Source: Symsagittifera roscoffensis (lineage: Eukaryota > Xenacoelomorpha > Acoela > Convolutidae). From it: DNA of 64,000 nt. Positions 19,209-30,861 of the stretch are shown here, piece by piece. The stretch lies in assembly GCF_963678635.1 (NCBI RefSeq), contig NC_087064.1, forward strand, positions 34,014,369-34,078,368. Direction: 5' to 3'. The stretch's first letter is position 1. Every line of letters begins with the position of its first letter. The translations under genes were made by a program, and so were the position numbers. Under the pieces are notes generated by a model. It had not been told where the DNA came from. It did not search any database and saw nothing but the letters and a program-made list of their open reading frames with translations.

Positions 19209-20526
19209 AACTCAATGAAACGTCTGTCAACATTACGCAAACAAAAAGGTTCACAATGTGCCTCGGTGTTTGCAATGAATGAAAAGGTACAAACCGCCGT
19301 AGAGAATAACAGAAGCGAATACGAACAACATCTGTCTAACTCGCGTGATACTAAAGCCCTTTTTAAAATACTATAGAAAGTTCCGTAACTCAGAACTACC
19401 TTCCGTCATGAAACTTGATAATTCAGTTGCAAAAACCTTGCCAGAACAAGCTAATCTATTCGCCAAGTTTTTTAACTCAGCATTTATAATCTCTTCTCAA
19501 CCATCCTGTCTTGAAAAACAAGAGCACTCAGTTAAACAAATAATTCATAAAATAGAACCAGACAGGAATCTGATTGCCAAACTGTGTAATGATCTAGATC
19601 TAAGTAAGTTGAGAGGTCCCGATCTACTACCTCCTGTTTTATTTAAGCGTTGTAGTGAATCTTTAACGCCCTCTCTCTACCATATCATATATAAAGCAGT
19701 CCAGACCTGTTGTTTCCCTGATCAATGGAAACACTCTATTGTCAGCCCAATATTCAAAAAGAAAGGAAGCAAGGCCTCGATAAGTAACTACAGACTAATA
19801 TCACTACTTAATATTGCCAGCAAAATCTTCGAAAAAGTTCTTTTCATCGATCTATATAAACAGCTAGAACCTTGCACAACAACCAATTAGGATTTCGCGC
19901 GAAAAGGTCAGGGATCATCCAAATGCTGCTCTATCTTGATAACGTATATTCAGCTATAAGCAAAAATGAAGTAGACGTAATATATACCGATTTCGAGAAA
20001 GCTTTTGACAAAGTAGATCACGGTACTCTGATTGATAAGCTCTACTCGCTGGGAATCAGAGGCAAAATTTTAAAACTAATTTATAACTACCTGACAAATA
20101 GAACACAATGTGTCAAAATCAAAAACTGTCTGTCCCAATCATTCTATGTCACAAGCGGTGTTCCTCAAGGATCAATACTCGGGCCATTGTTTTTTCTTGT
20201 CATGATTAACGACCTACCAAGTGTATGTAAACATTCCACCAGCTTTCTATACGCAGACGACGCAAAGTTCGTACGAATTGGTACACTTAACGCAGATTTT
20301 CAGAAAGACCTAAATAACATCTTCACGTGGACTCAACAAAACCAGATTGCGTTCAATGCGTCAAAATGCACTCACCTACCGGTTAAACTTGCCACAAGTA
20401 GCGACTTTTACTTCGACTCAATTTCAATTAAGAAAGTCTCAGAGGAAAAAGACCTAGAACACAATGTGTCAAAATCAAAAACTGTCTGTCCCAATCATTC
20501 TATGTCACAAGCGGTGTTCCTCAAGG
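19209..20526 (+). pseudogene. LINE reverse transcriptase, copy 1 (broken)
   Basis: RT motifs: SNYRLISLLNIASKIFEK, YTDFEKAFDKVDH (motif A Asp), SGVPQGSILGPLFF, and FLYADDAK with the catalytic ADD. Frame changes occur at about 19,370 (an extra base in the run before ATACTATAG) and near 19,870-19,890. The coding sequence is cut at about 20,456 by the internal duplication. Confidence 0.88.
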
Positions 20527-20582
20527 ATAGTTGGTAAATTTCTTTTCAAATTGACTGCTAGTGCGTCATAATTGGCTTGCGT

Positions 20583-22695
20583 CACTTAGTTTCTATAGCT
20601 ATTGCAAAGCTGACTTCAACGGTTTAAACGAGGCGTTTTCAATCAACACTTTCTCACCTTACTGCTGGTCAAATGTTACAAAAATAGTCGAACTTTGGTA
20701 CGAATGGATTCATAGCTTTATGCCAAAATTCATCCCGCGTAGAACTCAACATAGACAAAATCTTCCTCCCTGGATAACTCCTGAGACGTCAAACTCAATG
20801 AAACGTCTGTCAACATTACGCAAACAAAAAGGTTCACAATGTGCCTCGGTGATTTCAATGAATGAAAAGTTACAAACCGCCGTAGAGAATAACAGAAGCG
20901 AATACGAACAACATCTGTCTAACTCGCTTGATACTAAAACCCTGTTTAAATACTATAGAAAGTTACGTAACTCAGAACTACCCTCCGTCGTGAAACTTGA
21001 TAATTCATTTGCGAAAACCTTGCCAGAACAAGCTAATCTATTCGCCAAGTTTTTTAACTCAGCATTTATAATCTCTTAACCATCCTGTCTTGAAAAACAA
21101 GAGCACTCAGTTAAACAAATAATTCATAATATAGAACCAGACAGAAATCTGATTGTCAAACTGTGTAATGATCTAGATCTAAGTAAGTCGAGAGGTCCCG
21201 ATCTACTACCTCCTGTTTTATTTAAGCGTTGTAGTGAATCTTTAACGCCCTCTTTCTACCATATCATATATAAAGCACTCAAGACCTGTTGTTTCCCTGA
21301 TCAATGGAAACACTCTATTGTCAGCCCAATTTTCAAAAAGAAAGGAAGCAAGGCCTCGATAAGTAACTACAGACCAATATCACTACTTAATATTGCCAGC
21401 AAAATCTTCGAAAAAGTTCTTTTCATCGATCTATATAAACATCTAGAACCTATGTTGCACAACAACCAATTCGGATTTTGCGCGAAAAGGTCAGGGATCA
21501 TCCAAATGCTGCTCTATCTTGATACCATATATTCAGCTATAAGCAAAAATGAAGAAGTAGACGTAATATATACCGATTTCGAGAAAGCTTTTGACAAAGT
21601 AGATCACGGTATTCTGATTGATAAGCTCTACTCGCTGGGAATCAGAGGCAAATTTTAAAACTAATTTATAACTACCTGACAAATAGAACACAATGTGTCA
21701 AAATCAAAAACTGTCTGTCCCAATCATTCTATGTCACAAGCGGTGTTCCTCAAGGTTCAATACTCGGGCCATTGTTTTTTCTTGTCATGATTAACGACCT
21801 ACCAAGTGTATGTAAACTTTCCACCAGCTTTCTATACGCAGACGACGCAAAGTTCTTACGAATTGGTACACTTAACGCAGATTTTCAGAAAGACCTAAAT
21901 AACATCTTCACGTGGACTCAACAAAACCAGATTGCGTTCAACGCGTCAAAATGCACTCACCTACCGGTTAAACGTGCCACACGTAGCGACTTTTACTTCG
22001 ACTCAATTTTAATTAAGAAAGTCTCAGAGGAAAAAGACCTAGGAATAATTGTAAAATCGGATCTAGGCTGGACATCGCATATTAAACTTAGAAGAGGAAA
22101 AGCCCTCAGCACTCTATGCATGCTGAAGCGCAACCCACTGCCTCTTAATATCAAGACCAAACTTAATCTGTTCAAATCCATGGTAATTCCAGTTTTGCTA
22201 TACGGCTCAGCGTGCTATCAATTGAACGTCGAAGAAATGAAAATCTTAGGTGTTCAACGCAATGCATGCAAATGGATTGCAACAGATCCTAATTACAAAA
22301 CTTCGCTTCAGCGTCTAGGAATACTGCCTTTACCCATGTACATTCAGCTCAATAATTATTTACTTCTACTATCTAAAATCCTCAATAATCACTACGACTT
22401 CAATTTTTCTGACCGTTTTCCGCCAAAAAATGACCTAGCTAATACAAGATCTCGTTTATTTGAATGTACACGCCCTGCAAAATTTGTTTGTGAAAAAAAT
22501 TTCTGGTTTCATGCAAAGAGGCTGGCTAATTTGGTTCCTCAAAAAGTGGACTTTACCAACACGATAGGACTCAAAGGACGGTTGCTGCAATGGATGTGGG
22601 AGCATTTCGAGAAAAGATTCGATGACTCCAACCCCTGTAGCTGGAAAATTCTGTGCGACTGTACCCGAAACAACTGCAGAAATATGTCTAACTAA
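20583..22695 (+). pseudogene. LINE reverse transcriptase, copy 2 (broken)
   Basis: Same RT as copy 1, with its C-terminal region present: LLYGSACYQLN, GVQRNACKWIA, RLGILPLPMYIQ and a cysteine-containing end (CDCTRNNC). Breaks: a 3-base deletion makes a TAA at about 21,077; a one-base deletion at about 21,654 (GGCAAATTTT against GGCAAAATTTT in copy 1) shifts the frame. Copies 1 and 2 are broken at different places, so the parent was intact. Confidence 0.88.
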
Positions 22696-22903
22696 CTTAA
22701 CTGAAACTGTGGGGGAAAACCCTTGCGTACGCTAAATTCATATTCTTATTATTATTCCTTATATTTATAAAATTAATAGCACTGACTTGTATATTTTTTG
22801 TTTTTGTTTCGCTTAAAAGCGTTATCCGGCCTGATGATGTATCGGCTTCGTTGCCTTGATTTGTGATCATTCGAGGGCGAAAATTGATTGAATAAAAAAA
22901 CCT
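20583..22903 (+). mobile_element. CR1/Jockey-type LINE, copy 2, 5'-truncated
   Basis: Starts abruptly within the endonuclease-RT linker (AGTTTCTATAGCTATTGC, corresponding to 19,004 of copy 1) and runs to the natural 3' end: a 3' UTR of about 200 bases and an end reading GAATAAAAAAACC at about 22,890-22,903. 5' truncation is typical of LINE insertions. The sequence just before it (20,527-20,589) reappears at 23,397-23,464 beyond the 3' end. Confidence 0.88.
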
Positions 22904-23265
22904 AGTTTTTCTTGCCAAAGCTCAAAATTTTAAACTTAGGCGAATCAAAAACTTGCAAAAGTTTGCAGAAAAATATAGAGACATTTTTTGAAAGTTTCTT
23001 TTGGATTGTTTTTGTTTTTTTTCTCGTCAATTTTTCTGCGTAAACTGTTTTCCAATTGGCCTATTTACCGAAGCAAAGCTTGTGTGATCTGACGAACTCT
23101 CTTTTTTCCAACCTAAATCGCAAGTATTAGTGCTCTTTTTAAAAGTGCTCTTTTATTGCAGTATATGCATAAGATCAATAACCAGCGATTAAGTACAGCA
23201 AATGCTTAGGATATTAATACACTTTATTGTATAACAATTAGCACTTTAGCTTCAAGGTAATATGG

Positions 23266-23343
23266 TTCTGGTGCGTAGAGCTGGGGAAGGAGAACAGCAG
23301 CAAAATAAGAGGGTTCGAACCTCATCAGGGTCGCATTTTTTAA
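23266..23343 (+). repeat. tRNA-like SINE fragment with pol III boxes
   Basis: A box-A-like TGGTGCGTAGAGCTGGGG is followed, about 35 bases on, by a box-B-like GAGGGTTCGAACCTC and a T6 run that could terminate pol III. The ends do not pair to form an acceptor stem, so it is a tRNA-derived repeat and not a tRNA gene. Confidence 0.45.
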
Positions 23344-23689
23344 TGTTTTTTTCGTATACTAGTTAAAAAGCGTCTGCTCTTTAAAATGAGGCATGTTAGT
23401 TGGTAAATTTCTTTTCAAATTGACTGGTACTGCTAGTGCGTCATAATTGGCTTGCGTCACTTAGTAGTTAAGTAGACTCATAATTGGCGTGCGTCACTTA
23501 AGAAATTTTGTAAACTCAAAGTTCTACTCACTCAGTTTTTCCCAGTAGCGTTGTCGGTCATATTTTTGCTTTTGTATGCGAAGTGCAACTTCGACTCTGT
23601 GTTGACTATGATTGTCAAGTAGATCTAATTTCTTCTTTTTTTTCGTTCAAATTTTTATCAAACCATTGAAAAAAACGACACTAATGTGA

Positions 23690-23755
23690 AAAAAATTGGT
23701 TTGTATTTTTTAAGACTGGTCGAACGTTCTGTGCTGTTTGCACAGTAACCGGCTA
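23690..23755 (-). repeat. Dispersed repeat GCCGGTTactg..agcacagaatgtt (minus copy)
   Basis: Reverse complement reads GCCGGTTACTGTGCAAACAGCACAGAACGTTCGACC, with diverged plus-strand copies at about 35,254 and 54,035. Contains a small hairpin TGTGC..GCACA. Confidence 0.55.
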
Positions 23756-24132
23756 TCCTTGTTTCATTGTGCTGGTGCAGGTTCTTCTTCTTCATTGTGC
23801 TGGTGCAGTATCTTCTTCTTCAATTTAAAACTGTCCCAATGTTTTTACCCCTGCGATAAGCAACGGTATTGCAATCGGGTACTAGTCGTTGTTTTCCGTA
23901 AACAACTTTGTTCACAGGACTCTCCTCATCTGGACTAATTTCCTTGAAGCTTTAACTTACGGCTAAAGATTGTAAATGTTGTTTGTAATTTTACCAACTC
24001 GATTGGTTAAAATTGCACTTTTTTTCAATTTTTTTTCCTTTTTTTTGGCTCGATAGGTTTCGGCCTTTCTTATGTTGGCTTTGTGGCCGCATATTGCCTC
24101 GTTCGACGAGCGAAAAAGTTTTTCTCAGTGCG

Positions 24133-24198
24133 TGTGTTTCGACGGGGACTTAATAACTTTAAAGTAGTGTTTCGACGGGGACTTAATAACTTTAAAGT
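24133..24198 (+). repeat. 33-bp perfect tandem duplication
   Basis: Two adjacent copies of a 33-base unit beginning GTGTTTCGACGGGGACTTAA; a partial third follows at 24,199-24,220. No gene in it. Confidence 0.8.
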
Positions 24199-25189
24199 AG
24201 TAGACTTAGTAACTTTAAATAACTTTTATTTTGTTCGGCTCAATAAGTTTCGTCCAGCATATATCGGCTGAGTGTCATCATATTGTGCCTTTCGAGGAGA
24301 GAAAAAATTTTTTTTGTGTGTTTTGAAGGTTTTTTGAATAAATAACTTTTTTCGGCTTTTTTGTTTTTTTTTCCTTTGTTTTCGGCTTCATACTATTCAA
24401 TTTGACGGGCAAATAAAGTGCGTGTGTTGAAGATGAGCGGGAATTAATAAATTTGTATAAGTCTTGTTAATTTTTTTCAGCTTAAAAGGTTTCTGCTAGG
24501 TAATTTTTGCTCTGTTACTGCTTGGTTAATTTTGTTTCGATGCGAAACTTGTACTTGTATTCTGTTGTCTTGGCTTGTTATTAGTTTCAAAACTAGCTAT
24601 ATTCATTTTGATAGAATATTTTTTTTTGAATTTTTTCTGGTTTTAAGTGGCTTATTTGTTTTGTATCCCAAGTGGTACGAAGCTCAGCTTTGCCTCTGCG
24701 ATGAAATTGATTGAAGTGTTTTTGTACTTTTGATTTGAGTCTTCTGTTTTAGTGTTATCGAAGAATTACATCAGCGTATCTGAAAAAATAACTAGACGGT
24801 CCACAATGCGTGATTGACTTAAATTGAACAAAGAATATTCTCTCAGTTTTTGTAACTGAAAAAACTGAAAACGTTCGTTTAAAAACGAAAACTTTCTTGA
24901 TAATTGGTTACGCTGCGTGGGCTCAATTTAGTGTCCTTTGTGCAACAAACCTCCAGCCCGTTCCTCGGATACTGTGTAGGTAGTTAAAAACAGAAATGAC
25001 AGTAAATTAGGTTCAAGAGAGTCAAATAAACTGTCTACGAGTCACTACAGCCGTGAGTTTTTGGGTCAAAATTAATTCTGTAGTGCTACTTGTTTAGGCA
25101 GAAATTTATTGTAGTTTCTTGGAGATGTTTGATGGGTAGCATGGCCACGAAAGGAGGGATAATGTTTGCAGGAGTTCGCCATAGGTAGC

Positions 25190-25260
25190 CCTTTTTACGC
25201 TTGCGATTCGCAAGCGTTATCAAACCGGAATCCAGACTTTTTTCGGGTTAACAACTAGAT
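25190..25260 (+). repeat. Hairpin-bearing dispersed repeat, copy 1
   Basis: ACGCTTGCGATTCGCAAGCGT at about 25,198 is a perfect stem of nine base pairs, followed by ATCAAACCGGAATC and GGGTTAAC. The same order occurs at about 59,728. Confidence 0.55.
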
Positions 25261-25589
25261 GAACAAAATGAGTTGAATCAGTTAGCACGGATATTCTCAT
25301 GGCAACAGAACAGAATGCCTGTCAACGGATTATTTTTGAGCATGTGTGCATTTTAAATGGCCGTTCGTTTCGAATTTTTATTGTTGGTTGTAAATCAACT
25401 CTTCTTTTTAGTTTTCTTTTTTCGCTTAATATTTTTCGCTTTTCTTTACTTTTCTGCTTAAATGGTATCGGCTGATGCATATCTGTTTAGTTGCCTCATG
25501 ATTCGTCCTTTGAAGTACCAAAAATTTTAAATAGCTTTCGTACTTACGAAAGGGAAAGGGGCGTAAAATTAAAGGTGAATGAAGAGCTG

Positions 25590-25745
25590 ATCCAAGCTGC
25601 CGAAGGCTATCAATTTTAATTTCAGTTTTCAGAGCTAAGCAGGGTGGGGACTTTGTTTTAAGCTGTTTAAAACAAAGTAAATGGCTCAGAGCGGCAGTGT
25701 TCGACCCTTGGTATGACCTACGGGTCCTTGCAAAACCAACTAAAT
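25590..25745 (+). repeat. Possible 5S-rRNA/tRNA-derived repeat
   Basis: GAGCTAAGCAGGGTGGGGAC resembles the conserved box of 5S rRNA (GAAGTTAAGC, GGTCGGGCC). Further on, GCAGTGTTCGACCCTTGG resembles a pol III box B. The rest does not fit either gene, so at most it is a SINE-like derivative. Confidence 0.25.
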
Positions 25746-25883
25746 AAATAAAAAGCCTGGAAAGTTACTTTTTTGAATAAACAATTCACTTGTTGAATTG
25801 ATTGTACAGCGCTATCACTCATTTCATGTTTTGCTTTTAAGTAAATTTGAAGACAGTAGCAGAAAAAAAGGAATTTTTAAAAG

Positions 25884-26003
25884 AAAAACTTGTTTTTTAC
25901 GTTTAAAACATGTTTTATTGTATAATTGGATAAAAAATTTTTCAATAAAAACTTGTTTTTTACGTTTAAAACATGTTTTATTGTATAATTGGATAAAAAA
26001 TGT
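25884..26003 (+). repeat. 63-bp tandem duplication
   Basis: Two almost identical copies of a unit starting AAAAACTTGTTTTTTACG, period 63 bases. Each contains the palindrome GTTTAAAACATGTTTTA. An ORF spanning it on either strand is a by-product of the repeat. Confidence 0.8.
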
Positions 26004-27257
26004 TTTAAACCCCCACCCTGGAGCTAAGTGATTTGTATTCATTCAGTTAGTGATTCGGCTCGAATTGGATTGTTTATTTCACTGATTTGCATTATAAAAA
26101 AAACATTCGAAAAAGAAATTAGGTCCATAGAAGTCAGATTTATTTATTTTTAACATTAACAGAAGCGACCTTATCACAGACTCTCCTGTACATCAACAAA
26201 CAGCCAGCATATTTTCCCAATTTGCGTCCTATTATCCCTAAAACTTCTAGTAAGGTCTAATGAAATGCTCCTTTTGTTATGATGGTCCTGTTCATGCTTA
26301 AAATACGAGTTTTCGTCTCTTTTTTTGCTTTCTATAAGCTACCGGTGCTTTTCATAAACCTTAGGTGTTTTTGCTTTACATAGGCTTCAGGTTTGTTTTG
26401 TAAACACCGAATCGATAATCACCAAACAATCATAACAGCGACAACCGGGATGCTTTGTCTCAAACTGCTTTTTTGAAAATTTGTCATCGAAGCTCGAAAC
26501 ATGACTGATATGGCTCTAATGCACGTATTAAAGAAAGAAAAGCTATTTCTCTAATAAATACAAGCTAACACAATTAGTTGTTACATGGCTAATATATAAA
26601 AACTCCAAAGATCTCTCAGTGAGAATAAAGTAGAGAGGATTGACTAAGGACATACTATATGCTCACTCATTGTCGAACGTTATTGTTCCGACTTTCGATA
26701 CGAAAGTAACGGAATATTTGTGCTCGGAGTGGGTTTTTTTTCTTCAGACAAATGTCGACTTTTTTAACTAGCCAATTTTGACAGAATTGTTTTTATATCG
26801 TTCAAAGGTATTGTTGTCCTGAGCTCAAGTTTGAAAAGATATTTCATCTGTGATCGTTTTTCGTAAAGTTACGGGGGTTTAAAGATTGCTATTTTGGCCA
26901 ATTTGGGACAATTAACGCGCGATATATTTCGCGCTATTAATGCGTAAGCGGAGAGTTGATCCGTCTTAGAAATCGTTCCAAATTGGTTAAAAGAAGCTTA
27001 TTTGCCATAATTGTTACAAGGAGCGAAATCTATCCTTTTGTACTTTATATGGCGTGTGGGGGATGATTTTCATTAAAAAAATTCAAATTTTAGAATAAAA
27101 AGTTTTTCATATTGTTTTATTTCATTGAATTTTTTCATGTTATTACTGCTCCTTAAACCTTAAAAGGCAGTCGGGCTTCACCCTGATACGAGCAGTCTTG
27201 TTAGGATTATCAATTTATTCGAGTCAGAAAAATTGGTAGGGCCAAACTCCGTTACAG

Positions 27258-27417
27258 GCGACAATTCGAAACAAGCGACGTTTCGTAACAAGGCATTGGC
27301 AAGTAGAATGCGCTTGCTCCGCTGCGCTTGTATCGGGTATCAGAGGAATACTGCGCGTGAATCAGTTTTTCCAGCTTGGTCTACAGTTACAATTTGTCGC
27401 TTGTTACAAATTGTCAC
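27258..27417. repeat. Imperfect inverted repeat around 100-bp core
   Basis: GACAATTCGAAACAAGCGAC (left) and the reverse complement of GTCGCTTGTTACAAATTGTC (right) match at most positions. Could be a small MITE-like remnant; no target duplication found. Confidence 0.4.
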
Positions 27418-27959
27418 CCGTTTTAAATTGAAGGCCTGTTAGAAACTGTCGCCTCACAAGAAAAATCATTTGAAGTCTATAAGAAATTACTAGTTTAGAA
27501 ACATTTTTTTTTTCAAATGGTTACTGCAGTATATCTTATGATAGGAATTGTTTAGTGTTTATTGGTGTCTTAGGATGTTTCTTCACTGATATCGAATAAT
27601 CAAATAAATAATAACAGAAGATAAATTTTTTTCTTAAAGTTTTCTCAAGACTTGTGGTAAACTAAGATACTTGACTGAGGGTCATGACTTGAGGACAGGC
27701 TCTCAGCTTTAAACCAGACATAGGCTTCATTTTGGTACAGGGTGCTTAAAAAATGACTTATTTTTTCCCAGTAAAGTAGAAAAAAAAATCCCAAACACTG
27801 CGATATCTCGAAAACTACAAAGTTTTGAGATGCCATGTTTACACCATACTCGCAACCTACAACAGTATGTAGGTTAGCATTTAACCAAAGGGTCGTAAAA
27901 TTTTTAACTTCATCAGCGGATCAAAAATTCTTCCAATCTGCTTTAATTCTTCTAATATC

Positions 27960-28189
27960 AAAGCTCGACGGTTTCGAATTTAAAAATTTTTGTTTGTTAA
28001 TTGAAATTGACTGTAATTTGCAATTTAGAAAACCAGTTCAAAAAATTGCAATATTTAAATTCCTTGGTATTCGGACCACCGAAGACGAATATCCTCGCCA
28101 CCGTCGGTGGTCCGAATTTCATAAGTTGCAAATAACAGTCAGTTTTAATAAAGAAATAACAATTTAAAAATTCGAAACCGTCGAGCTTT
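27960..28189. repeat. 230-bp foldback element
   Basis: Nearly the whole segment is an imperfect palindrome. Outer arms: AAAGCTCGACGGTTTCGAAT at the left and its complement at the right (ATTCGAAACCGTCGAGCTTT). Inner arms: ATTCGGACCACCGA and TCGGTGGTCCGAAT around an unpaired centre of about 20 bases. Either a MITE with very long arms or a long-hairpin RNA source. Confidence 0.75.
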
Positions 28190-30337
28190 CATAGATTCGA
28201 CCTTAGTTCGCTGGAAGTGTGATTTAAACTTTCATTATACCTATGAAATGAAATACTGTGTCTTGCTCTGGTTGTTCTGGCATGTTTATATAGCTCGCCT
28301 GGAGAGGGATAAAAATTAAAAACAGACATCTGGCATCAATATCAGCACATTTTATTTGTTGTATTAACCGAATGAGCTCCTAAGAAGCTCCATAAATTTT
28401 TATCTCCGGCTGAGACTGCTGCAATTAGACATACTTTTCACTTTATTTTTATAGTGAAAGAGCCGAAATTTTAAATGCAATACATGCACAGGCCACAAAT
28501 GGTACATAATCAAACATACATATCATTCATCAAACAACTTCGCTTTATTTTAACATGGCTCACATTACGGTGATAAATGCTCTTTACAAAAAGTTTAATT
28601 GAAGCTGAACGAGCTAAATCAGGAAATTGTGTATTGGATTCAAGAGCTGGACGTCGGCGGCGAATCGAGGTTTATACCCACTGAAAATTAAATATTGATT
28701 AGCTTGGCTGAAGGAAGACGATAGTTCATTCGGTTGCAAAATGATCAAATTTGGCGTCTATAAAAATATTGTTCTTTAATACAAACACTTCATCTTATCC
28801 ACATCGCATTGCAAGTTATAAACAACTCACGCATTCATTTTGCTCTCTGGAGAATAAAGAAGTTCTGCAAACCGTTACAAATAATATCTCTTTTATTATT
28901 TACCCTCAGTTCTTTTTTGACCCAAGAAGCATATACTTCCACCTTTGTACACTTGTGATGTGTATTCTTATCATCACCTTACTGGTCGATATTAATATAC
29001 ATTATAAGCTATTTCCCTACCCATCCAAGTAATAGTAAACAAAAGCAACCCTTTTGAGTATTTTTTCATTCGGGAATAAATTAGCAAAACTTGCGAGTGT
29101 ATTCACATTTTTTGGTGGTTGGAAATGCGAGTGGAGAAAGTTTTGGTGTGTACCTTGACACTTAAATTGTTTTAATTTCAAACGGGGCAATACCGTTAAG
29201 AAAAAAAATAGTCGAAAAAAACTCGCATTCATTCTGCGAAAGTGTTGAGTATTGATAATAAATAACTGATTGGTTTTGTTTCCGTTTCCAGTTGAAGTGT
29301 CTTAAAGAAATCCCGTTGTTAATCTTTGAAAACAGCGGTTGCACATTGGGTTGTTTTTGCGTATATCACTTCTCATTTGTTCAGGTGTGCATTTCAAATT
29401 ATTCTGTCACCTCGTGAATGAAACTTAATAACCCGGAAGTAGTATAAGGTAATCAAACTTGAGAATTATTAAGTTGGTACGCATGCGTGGGATACGTTTA
29501 TTTCCACCAAAGAACTGAAAGCTTCAAATTTGTTTGTAATCAACAACTAAACGCAAGGTCGCACAATTGTAGCCAGCATAAATCTCTAGGAAATAGTAGA
29601 GTGACAATAAGACCGCCGCTAGTAACTGCCAAAACTTTGCACCTTTTACCCTTAAGCTCGAGGCCGTCCTTCAAAAAACTCGAAAAGTGGGCATAATTTT
29701 GGGCTTTGCATTGTGGTGTAACATATTTTTTTCGCTCAAGGGTGGAATTATTTACCCTTGGACGTATCAGCAAATTAGATTAGTAGAAATTGACTTGACT
29801 TTTCCCCGATAGAATTGAAACTGAAAATGAGGTGAAAAGTGAGCCGTGCTGTTCCACCTTTTATTCGATCCAGAAGTCTATTCCCTTTAGTGATTAGCAA
29901 TCAATTTTCATCACTTGGGCTATTTTTCCACGCCATTCACTTCGTATTTTGATGTAGATTATCGTTATTTTTATCAAACATGAACTCTGATGGTAGATGT
30001 AGATACACAAAAGTAAAGTGAGGCTTATAAGTTAGCATCATCGTCAGGGCTGATAAGTTATTAGCATCAGGCAAGCTGAGGTGAAGAATGCGATTTATTT
30101 ATCATTACCTCGCTCCTATTATTACCCTCTCTTTGCTTTTACTAACTTAGCGGTCTAATAAATCAGCAAGACAGGTTCCCATTTTAACCAAGTTATTTGA
30201 TTTGATTCTTCTAACACACTTACTTTCCTTTCACTGGTCGTGAATGAATGGTGATTTTGATGTCATTTCCCCGGGAGGCCCCATTTTATTAGTGTTATTT
30301 GTAACTACCCGGGGACCCAAACAAAGATAACCAACTA

Positions 30338-30528
30338 TTACTTCGCCCCCGAGTTTCCCTTTCTTGACGCTTCCTTTTCCGCAGGATCAAAAACTAATAA
30401 CGAGGCGACTGCTCCCAGTATGGTATTCACCATACATTGGATAAGCTGCAAATAATCCGATTGATCATCAAATGACCTGTCTGCTCGTAAACAAACAAGT
30501 TCTTTGTTACGGTATATTTCTAATTTCA
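30338..30528 (-). CDS. Candidate terminal exon of small minus-strand gene
   Basis: Open for 63 codons to a TAA, ending in a Lys-rich tail (DPAEKEASRKGNSGAK). On the minus strand a good acceptor (GATTTTTGCAG) lies immediately upstream. A good donor (AAAAA then GTAAGTGAT, at about 30,805) lies within 300 bases. Joining them would make the ATG across the junction (A+TG), with an untranslated first exon. The predicted protein has one amphipathic-to-hydrophobic helix (IQCMVNTILGAVASLLVF). I do not recognise it. It would be divergent from the Ig gene, starting within 100 bases of that gene's ATG. A chance ORF is quite possible. Confidence 0.3.
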
Positions 30529-30861
30529 CTGCAAAAATCCAATAAATATCAAAATATAGCTTGATGTGGCAAAGTAATGATAGATTAAAAATGGATATCC
30601 TGAACGTAGATTGTAGTATACAGTTTTAACTATTATTGAAGTTCTAGCTTCCTTTCGCCTTCTCTTTGTTCAAATTTTAATTTTTTGTTCAGCTTTCATT
30701 GTATGTAAGCATCAGACTGACATCAGTGCCTTATTTTTCACATCCGGTTCAGACTGTTTTTTTTGGTCTGGCCTTTTTTGATCTTCACTTTTTCCGGATT
30801 ATCACTTACTTTTTACCGGACTTGATTTTCACCGGATTCCCCTTGGAATCGATACTCAACA

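Larger units (their letters stand above)
17941..20526 (+). mobile_element. CR1/Jockey-type LINE, copy 1, truncated and rearranged
   Basis: Contains an ORF1-like end, an apurinic endonuclease and most of a reverse transcriptase, all on the plus strand. It stops inside the RT at about 20,456, where a 70-base piece of its own sequence (20,101-20,170) has been re-inserted at 20,457-20,526. It lacks the 3' end. Its start may lie anywhere between 17,770 and 17,941. Confidence 0.85.
22904..30337. other. Gene-poor repeat region
   Basis: No gene that I can support. The plus strand is T-rich and made of diverged dispersed repeats. Recognisable pieces are listed separately. Other stretches (26,040-27,240; 28,190-30,337) look like unique AT-rich sequence. 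ORFs here are short, lack ATG or splice context, and have compositions typical of random frames. Confidence 0.6.

Noticed and set aside
23266-23343. A true tRNA gene
   Set aside because: Has A- and B-box-like sequences but no acceptor stem and no plausible anticodon arm.
25798-26031. ORFs on both strands with repeated peptide
   Set aside because: Created by the 63-bp tandem duplication; the repeated peptide reflects DNA repetition.
27835-28167. 110-codon ORF
   Set aside because: It is translation of the foldback element at 27,960-28,189.
28751-29032. 93-codon ORF
   Set aside because: No splice or promoter context and a composition typical of AT-rich random frames.
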